From SZAS-18 sp038322235 (GTDB lineage Bacteria; Verrucomicrobiota; Verrucomicrobiia; Chthoniobacterales; SZAS-18), in contig JBBQFQ010000020.1 in NCBI GenBank assembly GCA_038322235.1, forward strand, positions 1 to 64,000: 64,000 nucleotides of DNA, in the 5' to 3' direction. Below are positions 45,188 through 54,374 of the stretch, piece by piece. Each line of letters begins with the position of its first letter. Positions within the stretch are counted from its first letter, which is position 1. Below the pieces are notes generated by a model. The model had not been told where the DNA came from. It saw only the letters and a list, made by a program, of their open reading frames with translations, and did no database searches. The position numbers and the translations under genes are program-made.

Positions 45188-48100
45188 ATGAATGGCGTCC
45201 CGCGCCCGATGTCCGATACGACGATTCAGAAAATCCCCGACCGTCCGCCCGGAGCTCCCGCGACGACCTCCGAGCGCCTCAGACAGGGGCTCCGCCCTCT
45301 CGCCTACCGGCTGCAGCGGATCGGCCGGAGCGTCTACCGGCGCGTGATGCGAAAGCCGCGCACCGTCGCGGAATCCCCGAATCTCCTGCCGCTCCTCATC
45401 CGGGTGCTGGCCGGATTCTCGAACTACGACGGCGACGTCCACGCCGAGGAAATCGACTCCTCTCTCGACTTCCTGCGCCATGACTATCCCGAGACGGTCT
45501 ACTCCGAGTTGCAGGGCCAGTTCCGCCAGGCGTTGAACGAACGTCCCGACCTCGACGGCATGGCGGCGAATCTCGCCGCGCAGCTGCCGCCCGATCGAAA
45601 GATCCTGCTCGGCATCCAGCTTTACGATCTCATCTCGCGCGCCGGTCAGCGGCCGGATCAGGTCCTGAAATACTACTCGTTCATGTCGCGCCTCGGCATG
45701 GGTGCGCAGGCGATCGACATCGTCTACCAGCTCAACGCGCCCGATGCCCCGGATGCCGCGACGACGCCGTCCTCCGCCTCACCACTCGAGACCTTGAGCA
45801 TCGGACCGGAGGGGTCGAACGCCGACGTCACCTTCCGCGACTTTGCCTTCGATGACCGGCTCGTCATCTACCGCTTCCACGATCTCGTGCTGCTGAAGAA
45901 TCTGAGCACGCGTCCGCTCGCGCTCGAAGGCCGCACGCTCGTGCGCGGAACCTTCGGACGGCTCTATGCCGGCCAGCGCGTGGTGGTGAACGAGCGCGTC
46001 CTCAGCCACCAGGACCTCGTCGCGTATTTTAACGCGAAGAAAAACGTCGCGGTGCCGGTCGTCTTTTTGGCGGTGGACCGGAATGACGAGGTCGCGATCA
46101 ACCGGGCCCGGACGCGCGACAGCGCGCTGGAAATCCGGTTCGGCCTGCGAGTGGATGTTACGCCGCTGCGCGACATCAAGGCGACGCTCAATGGCACTCC
46201 GCTCCGGAAGGGCGAGAAGATGACCGCCTCGCTCGAGGACCGGATCGTCTTCCACAACGACACCGAGCTTTTCCTCATGGACCTGCGGCGCCGGGCCCGC
46301 GCCATGGGTGGCCGGTTCCAACTCAGCGCCTCGAAAAGCGAGTACCTCGTCTCGAACAATCCGTCCCTCCTCAGCGAGGACGACATCCTGCTCTCGCCTG
46401 GAACCGGCGGGGAGGTGCTGCTGAAGATCATCTGCGATTACGATCGGATGGAGGGCCAGCTTGAAGTCCTCGAAGCCAGCCGCCCGATCATGGTCGGCGA
46501 CCAGCTCGTGCGAAATATCGCGCCGCTGAAGGACGGTGATCTCGTCGTGATCGATGCCGGCCAGAGCCTGCGCTGCGACTTCAGCGAGCGGATCATCGAG
46601 GAGGAACGAAACGTCATCCGCACTCTCGAGGTGCGCGATCTCGGCCATCGCTTCAGCAAGGCGCAACAGGCGTTCGACGGGATCTCGTTCACGGTCGAGC
46701 GCGGGGAGATGGTCTGCATCATGGGCGCGAGCGGCAGTGGCAAGAGCAGCCTGCTCCTGTCCCTGGCCGGGCATTTGAAGGCGCAGCGCGGACAGGTGCT
46801 CCTCAATGGGCGCTCGCTTTACGAGACGCACGACGAGCTCAAAAAGTACATTAGCTACATCCCGCAGGATGACGCGGTCGATGAGCAGTTGACCATCGCG
46901 GAGAATCTTTCCGTCGCCGCAGCGCTGCGCTCGCCGCATCTCACGAAGCGGGATCGAGCCCGGCGCATCGACGGCAAACTGGCGGAACTCGGCCTCACCG
47001 AGCGGCGGAACAGCATCGTCGGCAGCCCGGTGAAGAAGTCGCTCTCCGGCGGCGAACGAAAACGGCTGAACATCGGGCTCGATATGATCGGCCTGGCCGA
47101 CATCTACCTCTTCGACGAGCCGACCAGCGGTCTCTCCTCCAAGGACAGCGAGCACGTGGTCGAGATCATCCGCGGCATGGCGCACAACAAGATCGTGCTC
47201 GTCACGATCCATCAGCCGAGCGCGAAGATCTTCCAGATGTTCCAGAAGGTGGTGCTGCTCGACAAGGGCGGCCGCCTCGTCTTTTTCGGGACGCCCAACG
47301 AGACGCTCGAGTACTTCGCCCAGGCGGGACAAAGGCAGCAGTTTGGCACGGTTGCGCCCGCCCCGCTGCACGCGAGCGACGCCACTCGGCCGGAATTCAT
47401 CTTCGACGTACTCGAGACGCCGCTGCGCGATTTTTCGGGCGACATCATCTACGAGGAAAATCCCCGCGGGCAGCTCGTCCCGGCGCGGCGCTTCACCCCC
47501 GAGTTCTGGCGGGACAAATACGAATCACATCGCCTCCTCCGCGAAATGCGGAGCGTGCCGATGAAGCGCTCCACGAACGCCGTCGTGCTGCCCGCGGCCG
47601 GAGCCCCCGAGCGAATCAAGGAGCCGATCCGCTGGCGGGAGGAGTTTACGATTTTTCGGACGCTGCTGCGCCGGGCCTTCCTCTCGAAGATGCGGAACCG
47701 GGTGAACCTCATGCTCACCGCCGTGCTCTCCCCCGGTCTGGCGGCGCTGACGGCGTTCGTGCTGCGCTACAGCGAGAGCGGCGAGTACGACTTCGCGACG
47801 GCCTACCACATCGCGACCTACGTTTTCATTGGGCTGACCGTCTCGATGTTCTTCGGGCTGACCAACAGCGTGAACGACATCCTGCGCGACCGCGTGATCC
47901 TCCAGCGGGAGCGCAATCTGCAGCTCCGGCTGCCGTACTACATCGCGTCGAAGATCATCGTCCTGGCCGTCTTCGCGCTCATCCAGTCCGTGCTGTTTGT
48001 CTTCGTCGGGAATCTCATTCTGGAGGTTCGGGGCATGTTCTGGCCCTATCTCGTCTTCATGTCACTCACGGCGCTGAGCGGAGTGGCGATCGGGCTGTAC

Positions 48101-48877
48101 GTTTCCAGCGTCTTCTCCGACGCGATCACCGCGGTGAACATTCTGCCCTTGATCCTGATCCCGCAGATCATCATGAGTGGCGCGCTCATCAAGTTCGAGG
48201 ACATGAACCGGCACCTCGACTTCTTCCAGACCATGAGCCGCTGGTCGAGCCGCCAGACCCCGGAAAAGGCGAAGCAGAAGGCGGAGAAAATGGAGAGCCG
48301 CCTCCACGTTCCGACGATTTGCCAGCTCATGCCGATGCGCTGGAGCTATGAGGCACTCGTCGTCGCCCAGGCGAAGTTCAATCCGCTCACCGAGCGGCAG
48401 GAGGCGATCCAGGCGCGCATCAATCGCCTCGCCCCGCGTGCCGCGGCGAAACTGACGAAGGAACAGGACGAGCTTCTGGAGACCGACAAGGAGCTCCTCG
48501 CCGCCCTCTCAGGGCTGGAAGGACGGGCTCCCAGCTCGGTCGACCGCCGTTTGAAGCAGATCGATCGCCTCGCCGGGAAGCCGTTGAATGGCCAGCCGGT
48601 GTTTCCACCCGACCCGGCGTTCAAGGTCGGTGAGGGCATCACCGCCGAGTCGCTCTACGTGAACCAGAAGATCTCCGACATGGTCTCGAAGGCCGAGATG
48701 GAACAGGTCGACTACCGGAGCGAGCGGGACCGGAACGTCTTCTTCAGCCCGGTGAAGTTCATCTTCGGCCGTCCCGTGCACGTGATGGCGGTGAACGCCG
48801 CTGTGCTCCTCGGCATCACTCTCAGCGCTCTCGTCCTCCTGTTCTTCACGCTCTGGCGTCAGCTCCGGAAGATGTAG
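45188..48877 (+). CDS. TerB-like / ABC-2-type transporter fusion (ABCG-like)
   Basis: 1229 aa from the ATG at 45188 (ATG 45209 is an alternative). Residues of about 45-160 resemble a TerB-like helical domain (LLPLLIRVLAGFSNYDGDVHAEEID). A beta-rich region follows, possibly an FHA-type domain, which is uncertain. The nucleotide-binding domain has Walker A MGASGSGKSS (about 514), signature LSGGERKR (about 619) and Walker B IYLFDEP, with TIHQPS as the H-loop. About six helices span residues 834-1020, a coiled-coil-like part follows, and a last helix is near 1200-1225. Fusion of both halves on one chain with NBD before TMD is ABCG-like. Substrate unknown. Confidence 0.92.
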   Translation: MNGVPRPMSDTTIQKIPDRPPGAPATTSERLRQGLRPLAYRLQRIGRSVYRRVMRKPRTVAESPNLLPLLIRVLAGFSNYDGDVHAEEIDSSLDFLRHDYPETVYSELQGQFRQALNERPDLDGMAANLAAQLPPDRKILLGIQLYDLISRAGQRPDQVLKYYSFMSRLGMGAQAIDIVYQLNAPDAPDAATTPSSASPLETLSIGPEGSNADVTFRDFAFDDRLVIYRFHDLVLLKNLSTRPLALEGRTLVRGTFGRLYAGQRVVVNERVLSHQDLVAYFNAKKNVAVPVVFLAVDRNDEVAINRARTRDSALEIRFGLRVDVTPLRDIKATLNGTPLRKGEKMTASLEDRIVFHNDTELFLMDLRRRARAMGGRFQLSASKSEYLVSNNPSLLSEDDILLSPGTGGEVLLKIICDYDRMEGQLEVLEASRPIMVGDQLVRNIAPLKDGDLVVIDAGQSLRCDFSERIIEEERNVIRTLEVRDLGHRFSKAQQAFDGISFTVERGEMVCIMGASGSGKSSLLLSLAGHLKAQRGQVLLNGRSLYETHDELKKYISYIPQDDAVDEQLTIAENLSVAAALRSPHLTKRDRARRIDGKLAELGLTERRNSIVGSPVKKSLSGGERKRLNIGLDMIGLADIYLFDEPTSGLSSKDSEHVVEIIRGMAHNKIVLVTIHQPSAKIFQMFQKVVLLDKGGRLVFFGTPNETLEYFAQAGQRQQFGTVAPAPLHASDATRPEFIFDVLETPLRDFSGDIIYEENPRGQLVPARRFTPEFWRDKYESHRLLREMRSVPMKRSTNAVVLPAAGAPERIKEPIRWREEFTIFRTLLRRAFLSKMRNRVNLMLTAVLSPGLAALTAFVLRYSESGEYDFATAYHIATYVFIGLTVSMFFGLTNSVNDILRDRVILQRERNLQLRLPYYIASKIIVLAVFALIQSVLFVFVGNLILEVRGMFWPYLVFMSLTALSGVAIGLYVSSVFSDAITAVNILPLILIPQIIMSGALIKFEDMNRHLDFFQTMSRWSSRQTPEKAKQKAEKMESRLHVPTICQLMPMRWSYEALVVAQAKFNPLTERQEAIQARINRLAPRAAAKLTKEQDELLETDKELLAALSGLEGRAPSSVDRRLKQIDRLAGKPLNGQPVFPPDPAFKVGEGITAESLYVNQKISDMVSKAEMEQVDYRSERDRNVFFSPVKFIFGRPVHVMAVNAAVLLGITLSALVLLFFTLWRQLRKM

Positions 48878-48982
48878 ACGTCACGTCCGCGGGGGTTGGC
48901 GCCAAGCGCCTCCGTGTGATCACCCACCGGATGGTCCGAATGGGCATTCGCCGGGACGAGCGGATTCCGATACGCTCCGCCC

Positions 48983-49807
48983 ATGCGATTCCGCTCCATC
49001 GCCGTGACTCTGGCCAGCCTTTGCGCTCCGGCATTGCTTCTGGCGCACGGGGATCTTTCTGATCGGATCGCCGCGCTCACGACGGGGATCCAGCGAACCC
49101 CGGGCGCGGCGAAGCTGTATCTGGACCGCGCGGAACTGCACCGGCAGCACAGCGAGATCGACGCCGCCCTGGCCGACTATTCCACGGCGGAGCGGCTCGA
49201 TCCCGCGCTCACCGTCATCGATCTCGCGCGCGGCCGGATGCTGGCAGACGCCGGCGACTGGCGCGGGGCGCTCCCGCCGCTCGAGCGCTACCTCGTCCGC
49301 TACCCAACAAGTGTGGACGCGGCGCGCCTCCGTGCCCATGCGCTCCGCGAGCTCGATCGTCCCGCTGAGGCGGCGGAGGGCTTCGCCTTCGTGACGCGCG
49401 CCGCCGATCCGCCCACCCCTGATGACTATCTGGGACACGCCGACGCCATGGCGGCGGCCGGCCGGAAGGACGCCGCCATCGTGGCCATCGACGCCGGGCT
49501 TGTCCGGCTCGGGCCCGTCGTGGCCCTGCAGCTCCGCGCGCTGGCGCTCGAGCTCTCGCTCGGCCGATGCGCGGAGATGCTCGCGCGCCTCGACCCAATC
49601 CTCAGCCGGACACCCCGGCGCGAAGCGTGGCTCGAGTGGCGCGCTCGTGCGCTCCACTGCGCCGGACGCCCAGCCGAGGCCATCGCCGCAGCGCGCGAGG
49701 GACTCGAAGCGATCGCGGCGCTGCCACCCGGGCGCCGGGTCACCCCGCTCACCACCGAACTCGCCCTCCGGCTCCAACAGCTCACCTCCTCCCCTCCCGC
49801 CCGCTGA
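48983..49807 (+). CDS. Exported tetratricopeptide-repeat protein
   Basis: 274 aa with a signal peptide ending near LLAHG. Several TPR-like helical pairs are visible (AAKLYLDRAELHRQHSEIDAALADYSTAERLDP and ARGRMLADAGDWRGALPPLERYL). It ends four bases before the phosphatase gene, so the two are probably cotranscribed; a scaffold role is inferred from the fold only. Confidence 0.8.
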   Translation: MRFRSIAVTLASLCAPALLLAHGDLSDRIAALTTGIQRTPGAAKLYLDRAELHRQHSEIDAALADYSTAERLDPALTVIDLARGRMLADAGDWRGALPPLERYLVRYPTSVDAARLRAHALRELDRPAEAAEGFAFVTRAADPPTPDDYLGHADAMAAAGRKDAAIVAIDAGLVRLGPVVALQLRALALELSLGRCAEMLARLDPILSRTPRREAWLEWRARALHCAGRPAEAIAAAREGLEAIAALPPGRRVTPLTTELALRLQQLTSSPPAR

Positions 49808-49810
49808 CTT

Positions 49811-51775
49811 ATGCGCCTCGCCCTCCTTCTCCTCGCCGCCACGGCCGCTTCCCTCGCGGGTCGGGAAGCACCCAAACCAACCCCCGAGGCGCCGATTCGG
49901 AATCTCGTCGCGCTCACCCGCGGACCGTATCTCCAGATGGGCGGACCGAACCGGATGACGATCAAATGGCGCACCGCCGCCGCATCGACGAGTCGCGTGC
50001 AATACGGTCCGGCCCCAGCCTCCCTCACGCAGACCGTCGATGATGCGGCCTCCGTCACCGATCACGAGGTCACGGTCACCGGGCTGTCCGCGGAGACGCG
50101 CTACTATTATTCGATCGGTGCCACCGACGGGACCGTCCTGGCGTCGGGAGCGGGCAACAACTTTTCCACGTCGCCACCGCTCGGAGCGACCCGGCCAGTC
50201 CGCATGTGGGTCGTCGGTGACCCCGGAACCGCAAACGTGGGACAGACCAGCGTGCGGGACGCCTTCTACGCGCTGCAGGGCAGTGCGAAGCTGGATCTCT
50301 GGCTCATGCTCGGGGACAACGCGTATCCGGCCGGCAGCGATACCGACTACCAGAACGGACTCTTTAACATCTACGGCAACATTCTCGCCACCTCAGTGCT
50401 CTGGCCGACGCTGGGCAATCACGACACCGCGCAGTCGACCGCCTACAACAACAACTACCCGTATTTTTCCATCTTCACGCTCCCGACGGCTGGCGAGCTC
50501 GGCGGCGCGGTTTCGGGGACGGAGCACTACTACGCGTTCGACTACGCGAACATCCATTTTATCTGCCTCGACAGCATGACAGCGGATCGATCCGCCAACG
50601 GGGCGATGGCGAACTGGCTCCGAGCCGACCTCGCCCAGGTCACGGCGGAATGGATCATCGCCTACTGGCACCACCCCCCTTACTCGAAGGGCTCGCACAA
50701 CTCGGACACCGAGACGCAGCTCGTGGAAATGCGTCAGGTGTTCAATCCGATCCTCGAAGCAGCCGGCGTTGATCTCCTGCTCTTCGGCCACAGCCATTCC
50801 TACGAGCGATCCTATCTCCTCGACGGCCACTACGGCGTCTCGACCACGCTGACGGCGGCGATGAAGATCGATGGCGGCGATGGCCGCGAGAACGGCACGG
50901 GCGCCTACATCAAGCCCGACGGCATGGTCCCGCGGAAGGGCGCGGTCTATGCCGTCGTCGGTACGAGCGGCCAGGTCGGCGGCGGACCGCTGAATCATCC
51001 GGCGATGTACAAATCGCTGAATTTGCTCGGCTCGCTCGTTCTGGATGTGAACGGCCGGAGGCTCGATGCGCGCATGGTCCGCGAGACCGGGGCCATCGAC
51101 GACACCTTCACCATCATCAAGAATGTGGCGCCGACGGTCTCGGTCTCTTCCCCGGGCGCGGGCACCGATTTCGTCGCGCCCGCCAGCGTCACCGTCACCG
51201 CGACCGCCGGCGATGCCGACGGCACCGTCACGCGCGTCGACTTCTTCCGCGACGGCGTCGCCACCGGCTCAAGTACGGCCGCGCCCTTTTCCGTCGACGT
51301 GACGGGTCTTCCGGCCGGCAGCTATGCCCTGACCGCGAAAGCAACGGACAATCGGAACTTCACCACGACGAGCGCACCGGTGAACATCACCGTGCTGGCA
51401 GACACCGATGGCGACGGGATGCCCGACGCGTGGGAGACGGCGCACGGGTTTGATCCGAATAGTCCCGCGGATGCGAATGCCGATGCGGATGGCGACGGTT
51501 TCACCAACCTGCAGGAATACCTCGCCGGCACGAATCCGCGGGACCCCACCGACAATCTCCGGGTGACGACGATCACGGAAACCGGCACGACGACGACTCT
51601 GCAATTTCGCAGCGTCACCGGAAAAATTTACCGCGTCGAATGGACGAACGATCTGGCTGGCGCCGGTCCCTGGACCACGCTGGCCGACAACCTCCCGGGC
51701 ACGGGGTCTCCGCTCACCGTCACGGACACGGGCGTGTCGGGCGCGAAACGTTTCTACCGCGCGCGGGTGAAATGA
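49811..51775 (+). CDS. Secreted purple acid phosphatase-like metallophosphoesterase
   Basis: 654 aa. After a signal peptide, a fibronectin-like N-domain spans about 35-125. The dinuclear-metal motifs are GDPGT (about 136), GDNAYP (about 167), GNHD (about 202), HHPP (about 287) and GHSHSYERS (about 326). An Ig-like domain lies at about 438-525, a calcium-binding-type D-rich linker (DTDGDGMPDAWE ... DADGDGFTNLQEYLAGTNP) at about 530-583, and the last 65 residues end RFYRARVK. It hydrolyses phosphate esters outside the cytoplasm; the physiological substrate is unknown. Confidence 0.93.
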   Translation: MRLALLLLAATAASLAGREAPKPTPEAPIRNLVALTRGPYLQMGGPNRMTIKWRTAAASTSRVQYGPAPASLTQTVDDAASVTDHEVTVTGLSAETRYYYSIGATDGTVLASGAGNNFSTSPPLGATRPVRMWVVGDPGTANVGQTSVRDAFYALQGSAKLDLWLMLGDNAYPAGSDTDYQNGLFNIYGNILATSVLWPTLGNHDTAQSTAYNNNYPYFSIFTLPTAGELGGAVSGTEHYYAFDYANIHFICLDSMTADRSANGAMANWLRADLAQVTAEWIIAYWHHPPYSKGSHNSDTETQLVEMRQVFNPILEAAGVDLLLFGHSHSYERSYLLDGHYGVSTTLTAAMKIDGGDGRENGTGAYIKPDGMVPRKGAVYAVVGTSGQVGGGPLNHPAMYKSLNLLGSLVLDVNGRRLDARMVRETGAIDDTFTIIKNVAPTVSVSSPGAGTDFVAPASVTVTATAGDADGTVTRVDFFRDGVATGSSTAAPFSVDVTGLPAGSYALTAKATDNRNFTTTSAPVNITVLADTDGDGMPDAWETAHGFDPNSPADANADADGDGFTNLQEYLAGTNPRDPTDNLRVTTITETGTTTTLQFRSVTGKIYRVEWTNDLAGAGPWTTLADNLPGTGSPLTVTDTGVSGAKRFYRARVK

Positions 51776-51793
51776 CCCAGCGCACGCCCGAGC

Positions 51794-53140
51794 CTACTTC
51801 CTTCCCTGCCACAGCCACCACGCCACGCCCCCCGCGGCGAGGAGCGCCACGCCGATTCCCGCATCGCGCGGAGCGCGCACGACGGTCGTAATCGCGACGC
51901 CCCAGCAAACGAGCACGAAGAGCGCCGTGGTGAGCGGGTGGAGCGGTACGCGAACCATTCCGGCGTCGTCCGCGGCGGACGCGGCCCGCGCCCGAAAGAC
52001 GAAGAGCGACGCCGCGGTCAGCCCGAAAAAAAGCACGTCGATCGAGACCACGTAATTCAGGATCTGATCGAAGCGGCCCGAAAGCGCGATCACCATGGCC
52101 CAGGCGCCCTGGAGGATGATCGCCGCCACCGGAACCTTACTGCGAGCCCCGAGGCGTCCGACCGCGGAGAAGAAGACGCCGTCCCGGGCCATCGCGTAAT
52201 AGACGCGGGGCGCGGTGAGGATGCTCTGGCTTAGAAACCCCGCGGTGGACACCGCGATACCGAGCGCGATGAGACGGGCACCGCGTTCGCCGAGCGCGCG
52301 ACGCATCACCTCGGAAGCCGGCGTGGAAGTCGCAGCGAGACCATCCGCCCCGAGCACGGCGAGGCACACCGCGGTGACCGCGAGGTAGAGCACGATCACT
52401 CCCGTGACCCCGATCAGGAGCCCACGCGGAAGATCGCGCCTGGGCTCGCGCATTTCCCCGGTGAGAAAGCTGGCTGTCTGCCAGCCGCCGTAGGCAAAAA
52501 TCACCGGAACCATGGCGGCGACGAGCCCGGAAAATCCGCCCGAGACCACCGCCGGTGCCGCCCCGGCAGCCACCGGCACCGGCGATCCAAGCACCATCAC
52601 GCCCACGCCGATCAAGCCCGTGATCGCGGCGATCTTGATGACCATGAGCGCGTTCTGGAGGTTGCTGCCGAAGCGCACCCCGAGGCAGTTCACGGCGGTC
52701 AGCCCGGCGAGCGTCACCGCAGCGACCAGCTGCTCAGAGACATCGAGTCCGCTCAACTCGCGAAAGTAGCGCCCAAAAATGATCGCGCAGCCAGCCATGC
52801 CGCCGCTCTGCACGACGAGAAGCAGCGTCCAGCCGTAGAGAAATGCGACCGCAGGGTGATACGCATCGCGCAGATACGCGTACTGCCCGCCCGTGCCCGG
52901 CCGCCGCGCCGCGAGCTCCGCGTAAATGAACGCCCCGATCAGCGCGAGACCGCCTCCGATCAGCCACGCCAGCAGAACCAGCGGCGCCGTGCCGACATGG
53001 CGAGCCACCACGGAAGGATTCACAAAGATGCCGGCGCCGATGATCCCGCCCATCACGATCATCGTCGCGTCGAAGACCCCGAGCCTCCGCGCAGGCAGGG
53101 GTTCGTCGGCTCGCGCGGTCTCGGGAAAGTCCTGGCTCAC
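51794..53140 (-). CDS. APC-family amino-acid permease
   Basis: 448 aa with about 12 helices. The signature region MIVMGGIIGAGIFVNPSVVA and GGQYAYLRDAYHPAVAFLYGW marks the amino acid-polyamine-organocation superfamily. It starts 43 bp after the Lrp-type gene on the same strand, so Lrp control is likely. Substrate unknown. Confidence 0.93.
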   Translation of the reverse strand: MSQDFPETARADEPLPARRLGVFDATMIVMGGIIGAGIFVNPSVVARHVGTAPLVLLAWLIGGGLALIGAFIYAELAARRPGTGGQYAYLRDAYHPAVAFLYGWTLLLVVQSGGMAGCAIIFGRYFRELSGLDVSEQLVAAVTLAGLTAVNCLGVRFGSNLQNALMVIKIAAITGLIGVGVMVLGSPVPVAAGAAPAVVSGGFSGLVAAMVPVIFAYGGWQTASFLTGEMREPRRDLPRGLLIGVTGVIVLYLAVTAVCLAVLGADGLAATSTPASEVMRRALGERGARLIALGIAVSTAGFLSQSILTAPRVYYAMARDGVFFSAVGRLGARSKVPVAAIILQGAWAMVIALSGRFDQILNYVVSIDVLFFGLTAASLFVFRARAASAADDAGMVRVPLHPLTTALFVLVCWGVAITTVVRAPRDAGIGVALLAAGGVAWWLWQGRK

Positions 53141-53183
53141 CGCGCGACACTGAAGGGAATTCGCGCGGAGGGCCAGCGATCCC

Positions 53184-53744
53184 TCACGCTTCGCCGTCCT
53201 TCAGCTCCGCGACGACCGCGGGCGCCTGCACGCCGCGCTCGAAGTACGTCTGCAGGACGACGGTCGTGAGCGTGCGAACCACGCCGGGCACCATCCGAAT
53301 CTTCTTCAGCAGACCCTCGAGTTCGAGCGAGTTCGCAGTGCGCACCTTGATCAGCACGCTGTCCTCGCCCGCGATCGAATGGCATTCCTCGACCTCCGGA
53401 TACGCTGCCATCAATGGCGCGAGAACGTCGCACGGACAGCTTCCCTCCGTCGCCACGCGGATGAACGCGCAGAACGTGAGCCCGAGCGCCGTGGGGTCGA
53501 GTTCCACCGTGTGTCGGCGAATCACTCCGGCCTCCTCGAGCCGGCGAATGCGCTCGAACACGGCGGGAGCAGAGAGATTCACCCGCTTGCCCAGATCCGC
53601 GTAGCGCAGCCGCGCGTCCCCGCGCAATTCGCTTAACAACGTTCGGTTTACCGGGTCCTCGAGCCAGCCACCCCCGCCACTCGCTCGGAATGGCTTCTGT
53701 TTCGAACGTGATGCCGTTGTTTTGGTTTTACGTGTTAATGCCAT
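53184..53744 (-). CDS. Lrp/AsnC-family regulator
   Basis: 186 aa. A Lys/Arg-rich N-terminal extension of about 27 residues precedes the HTH (LLSELRGDARLRYADLGKRVNLSAPAVFERIRRLEEAGVI) and the ligand-binding RAM domain (AFIRVATEGSCPCDVL ... VEECHSIAGEDSVLIKVRTANSLELEGLL). It is divergent from the cysteine hydrolase, with only 24 bp between start codons. Confidence 0.94.
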   Translation of the reverse strand: MALTRKTKTTASRSKQKPFRASGGGGWLEDPVNRTLLSELRGDARLRYADLGKRVNLSAPAVFERIRRLEEAGVIRRHTVELDPTALGLTFCAFIRVATEGSCPCDVLAPLMAAYPEVEECHSIAGEDSVLIKVRTANSLELEGLLKKIRMVPGVVRTLTTVVLQTYFERGVQAPAVVAELKDGEA

Positions 53745-53747
53745 TCG

Positions 53748-53760
53748 GCGTTATTAACGC
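53748..53760. promoter_or_regulatory. Palindrome between the Lrp and hydrolase start codons
   Basis: GCGTTATTAACGC, a perfect dyad around one T, starts 4 bp from the lrp start codon. Lrp-type operators are A/T-centred dyads, so it is a candidate autoregulatory site. Confidence 0.5.
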
Positions 53761-53768
53761 ATCACCAA

Positions 53769-54347
53769 ATGCCATTAGCAACTCTTCCCAACCCTATCCG
53801 CTCCGCTGCGCTGGTCCTCATCGACGTGCAGACGGGCTTTGATGATCCGACGTGGGGCGAGCGGAATCAACCGGAAGCCGAGGCGCACATGGCCCAACTC
53901 CTCGGGGCGTGGAGAGCGTCGGGAGCACCGGTTTTCCACGTGCGCCACGATTCGACGGAGCCGCGCTCGACTCTCCGACCCGATCAGCCCGGCAACGCGA
54001 TCAAGCCGATCGTGGAGCCGCTTCCCGGTGAGCCAGTCATCCCGAAGCAGGTGAACAGCGCCTTCATCGGGACCGATCTCGAAGCCCGGCTACGGGCCCT
54101 CCGGATCACCGATCTCGTCATCGCGGGACTCACGACGCCGCACTGTGTTTCCACCAGCACGCGCATGGCGGGGAATCTTGGGTTCCGCGCCAGGGTCGTG
54201 GCCGATGCTACGGCCGCCTTCGCGCTGCGCGCCCACGACGGTTCGCTGATCCCGGCCGCTCAGGTTCATTTTCATGCCCTCGCCGCGCTGCACGGTGAGT
54301 TCGCTCAAATCGTCCAGACCGACGAAGTGCTCGCCGCTTTAAGCTGA
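53769..54347 (+). CDS. Isochorismatase-like cysteine hydrolase
   Basis: 192 aa. The Asp-Lys-Cys triad fits VLIDVQTGFDD (Asp), VIPKQVNSAF (Lys) and TTPHCVSTSTRMAGNLGF (Cys). The family includes nicotinamidases, N-carbamoyl hydrolases and isochorismatases; the substrate is not evident. The start codon is placed by the conserved N-terminus PNPIRSAALVLIDVQ. Confidence 0.9.
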   Translation: MPLATLPNPIRSAALVLIDVQTGFDDPTWGERNQPEAEAHMAQLLGAWRASGAPVFHVRHDSTEPRSTLRPDQPGNAIKPIVEPLPGEPVIPKQVNSAFIGTDLEARLRALRITDLVIAGLTTPHCVSTSTRMAGNLGFRARVVADATAAFALRAHDGSLIPAAQVHFHALAALHGEFAQIVQTDEVLAALS

Positions 54348-54374
54348 AATCGTTCATCCTAAAACCCCATCGCC

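Noticed and set aside
45779..47371. 530-codon frame antisense to the ABC transporter
   Set aside because: Shadow of a GC-rich gene; all motifs are on the plus strand.
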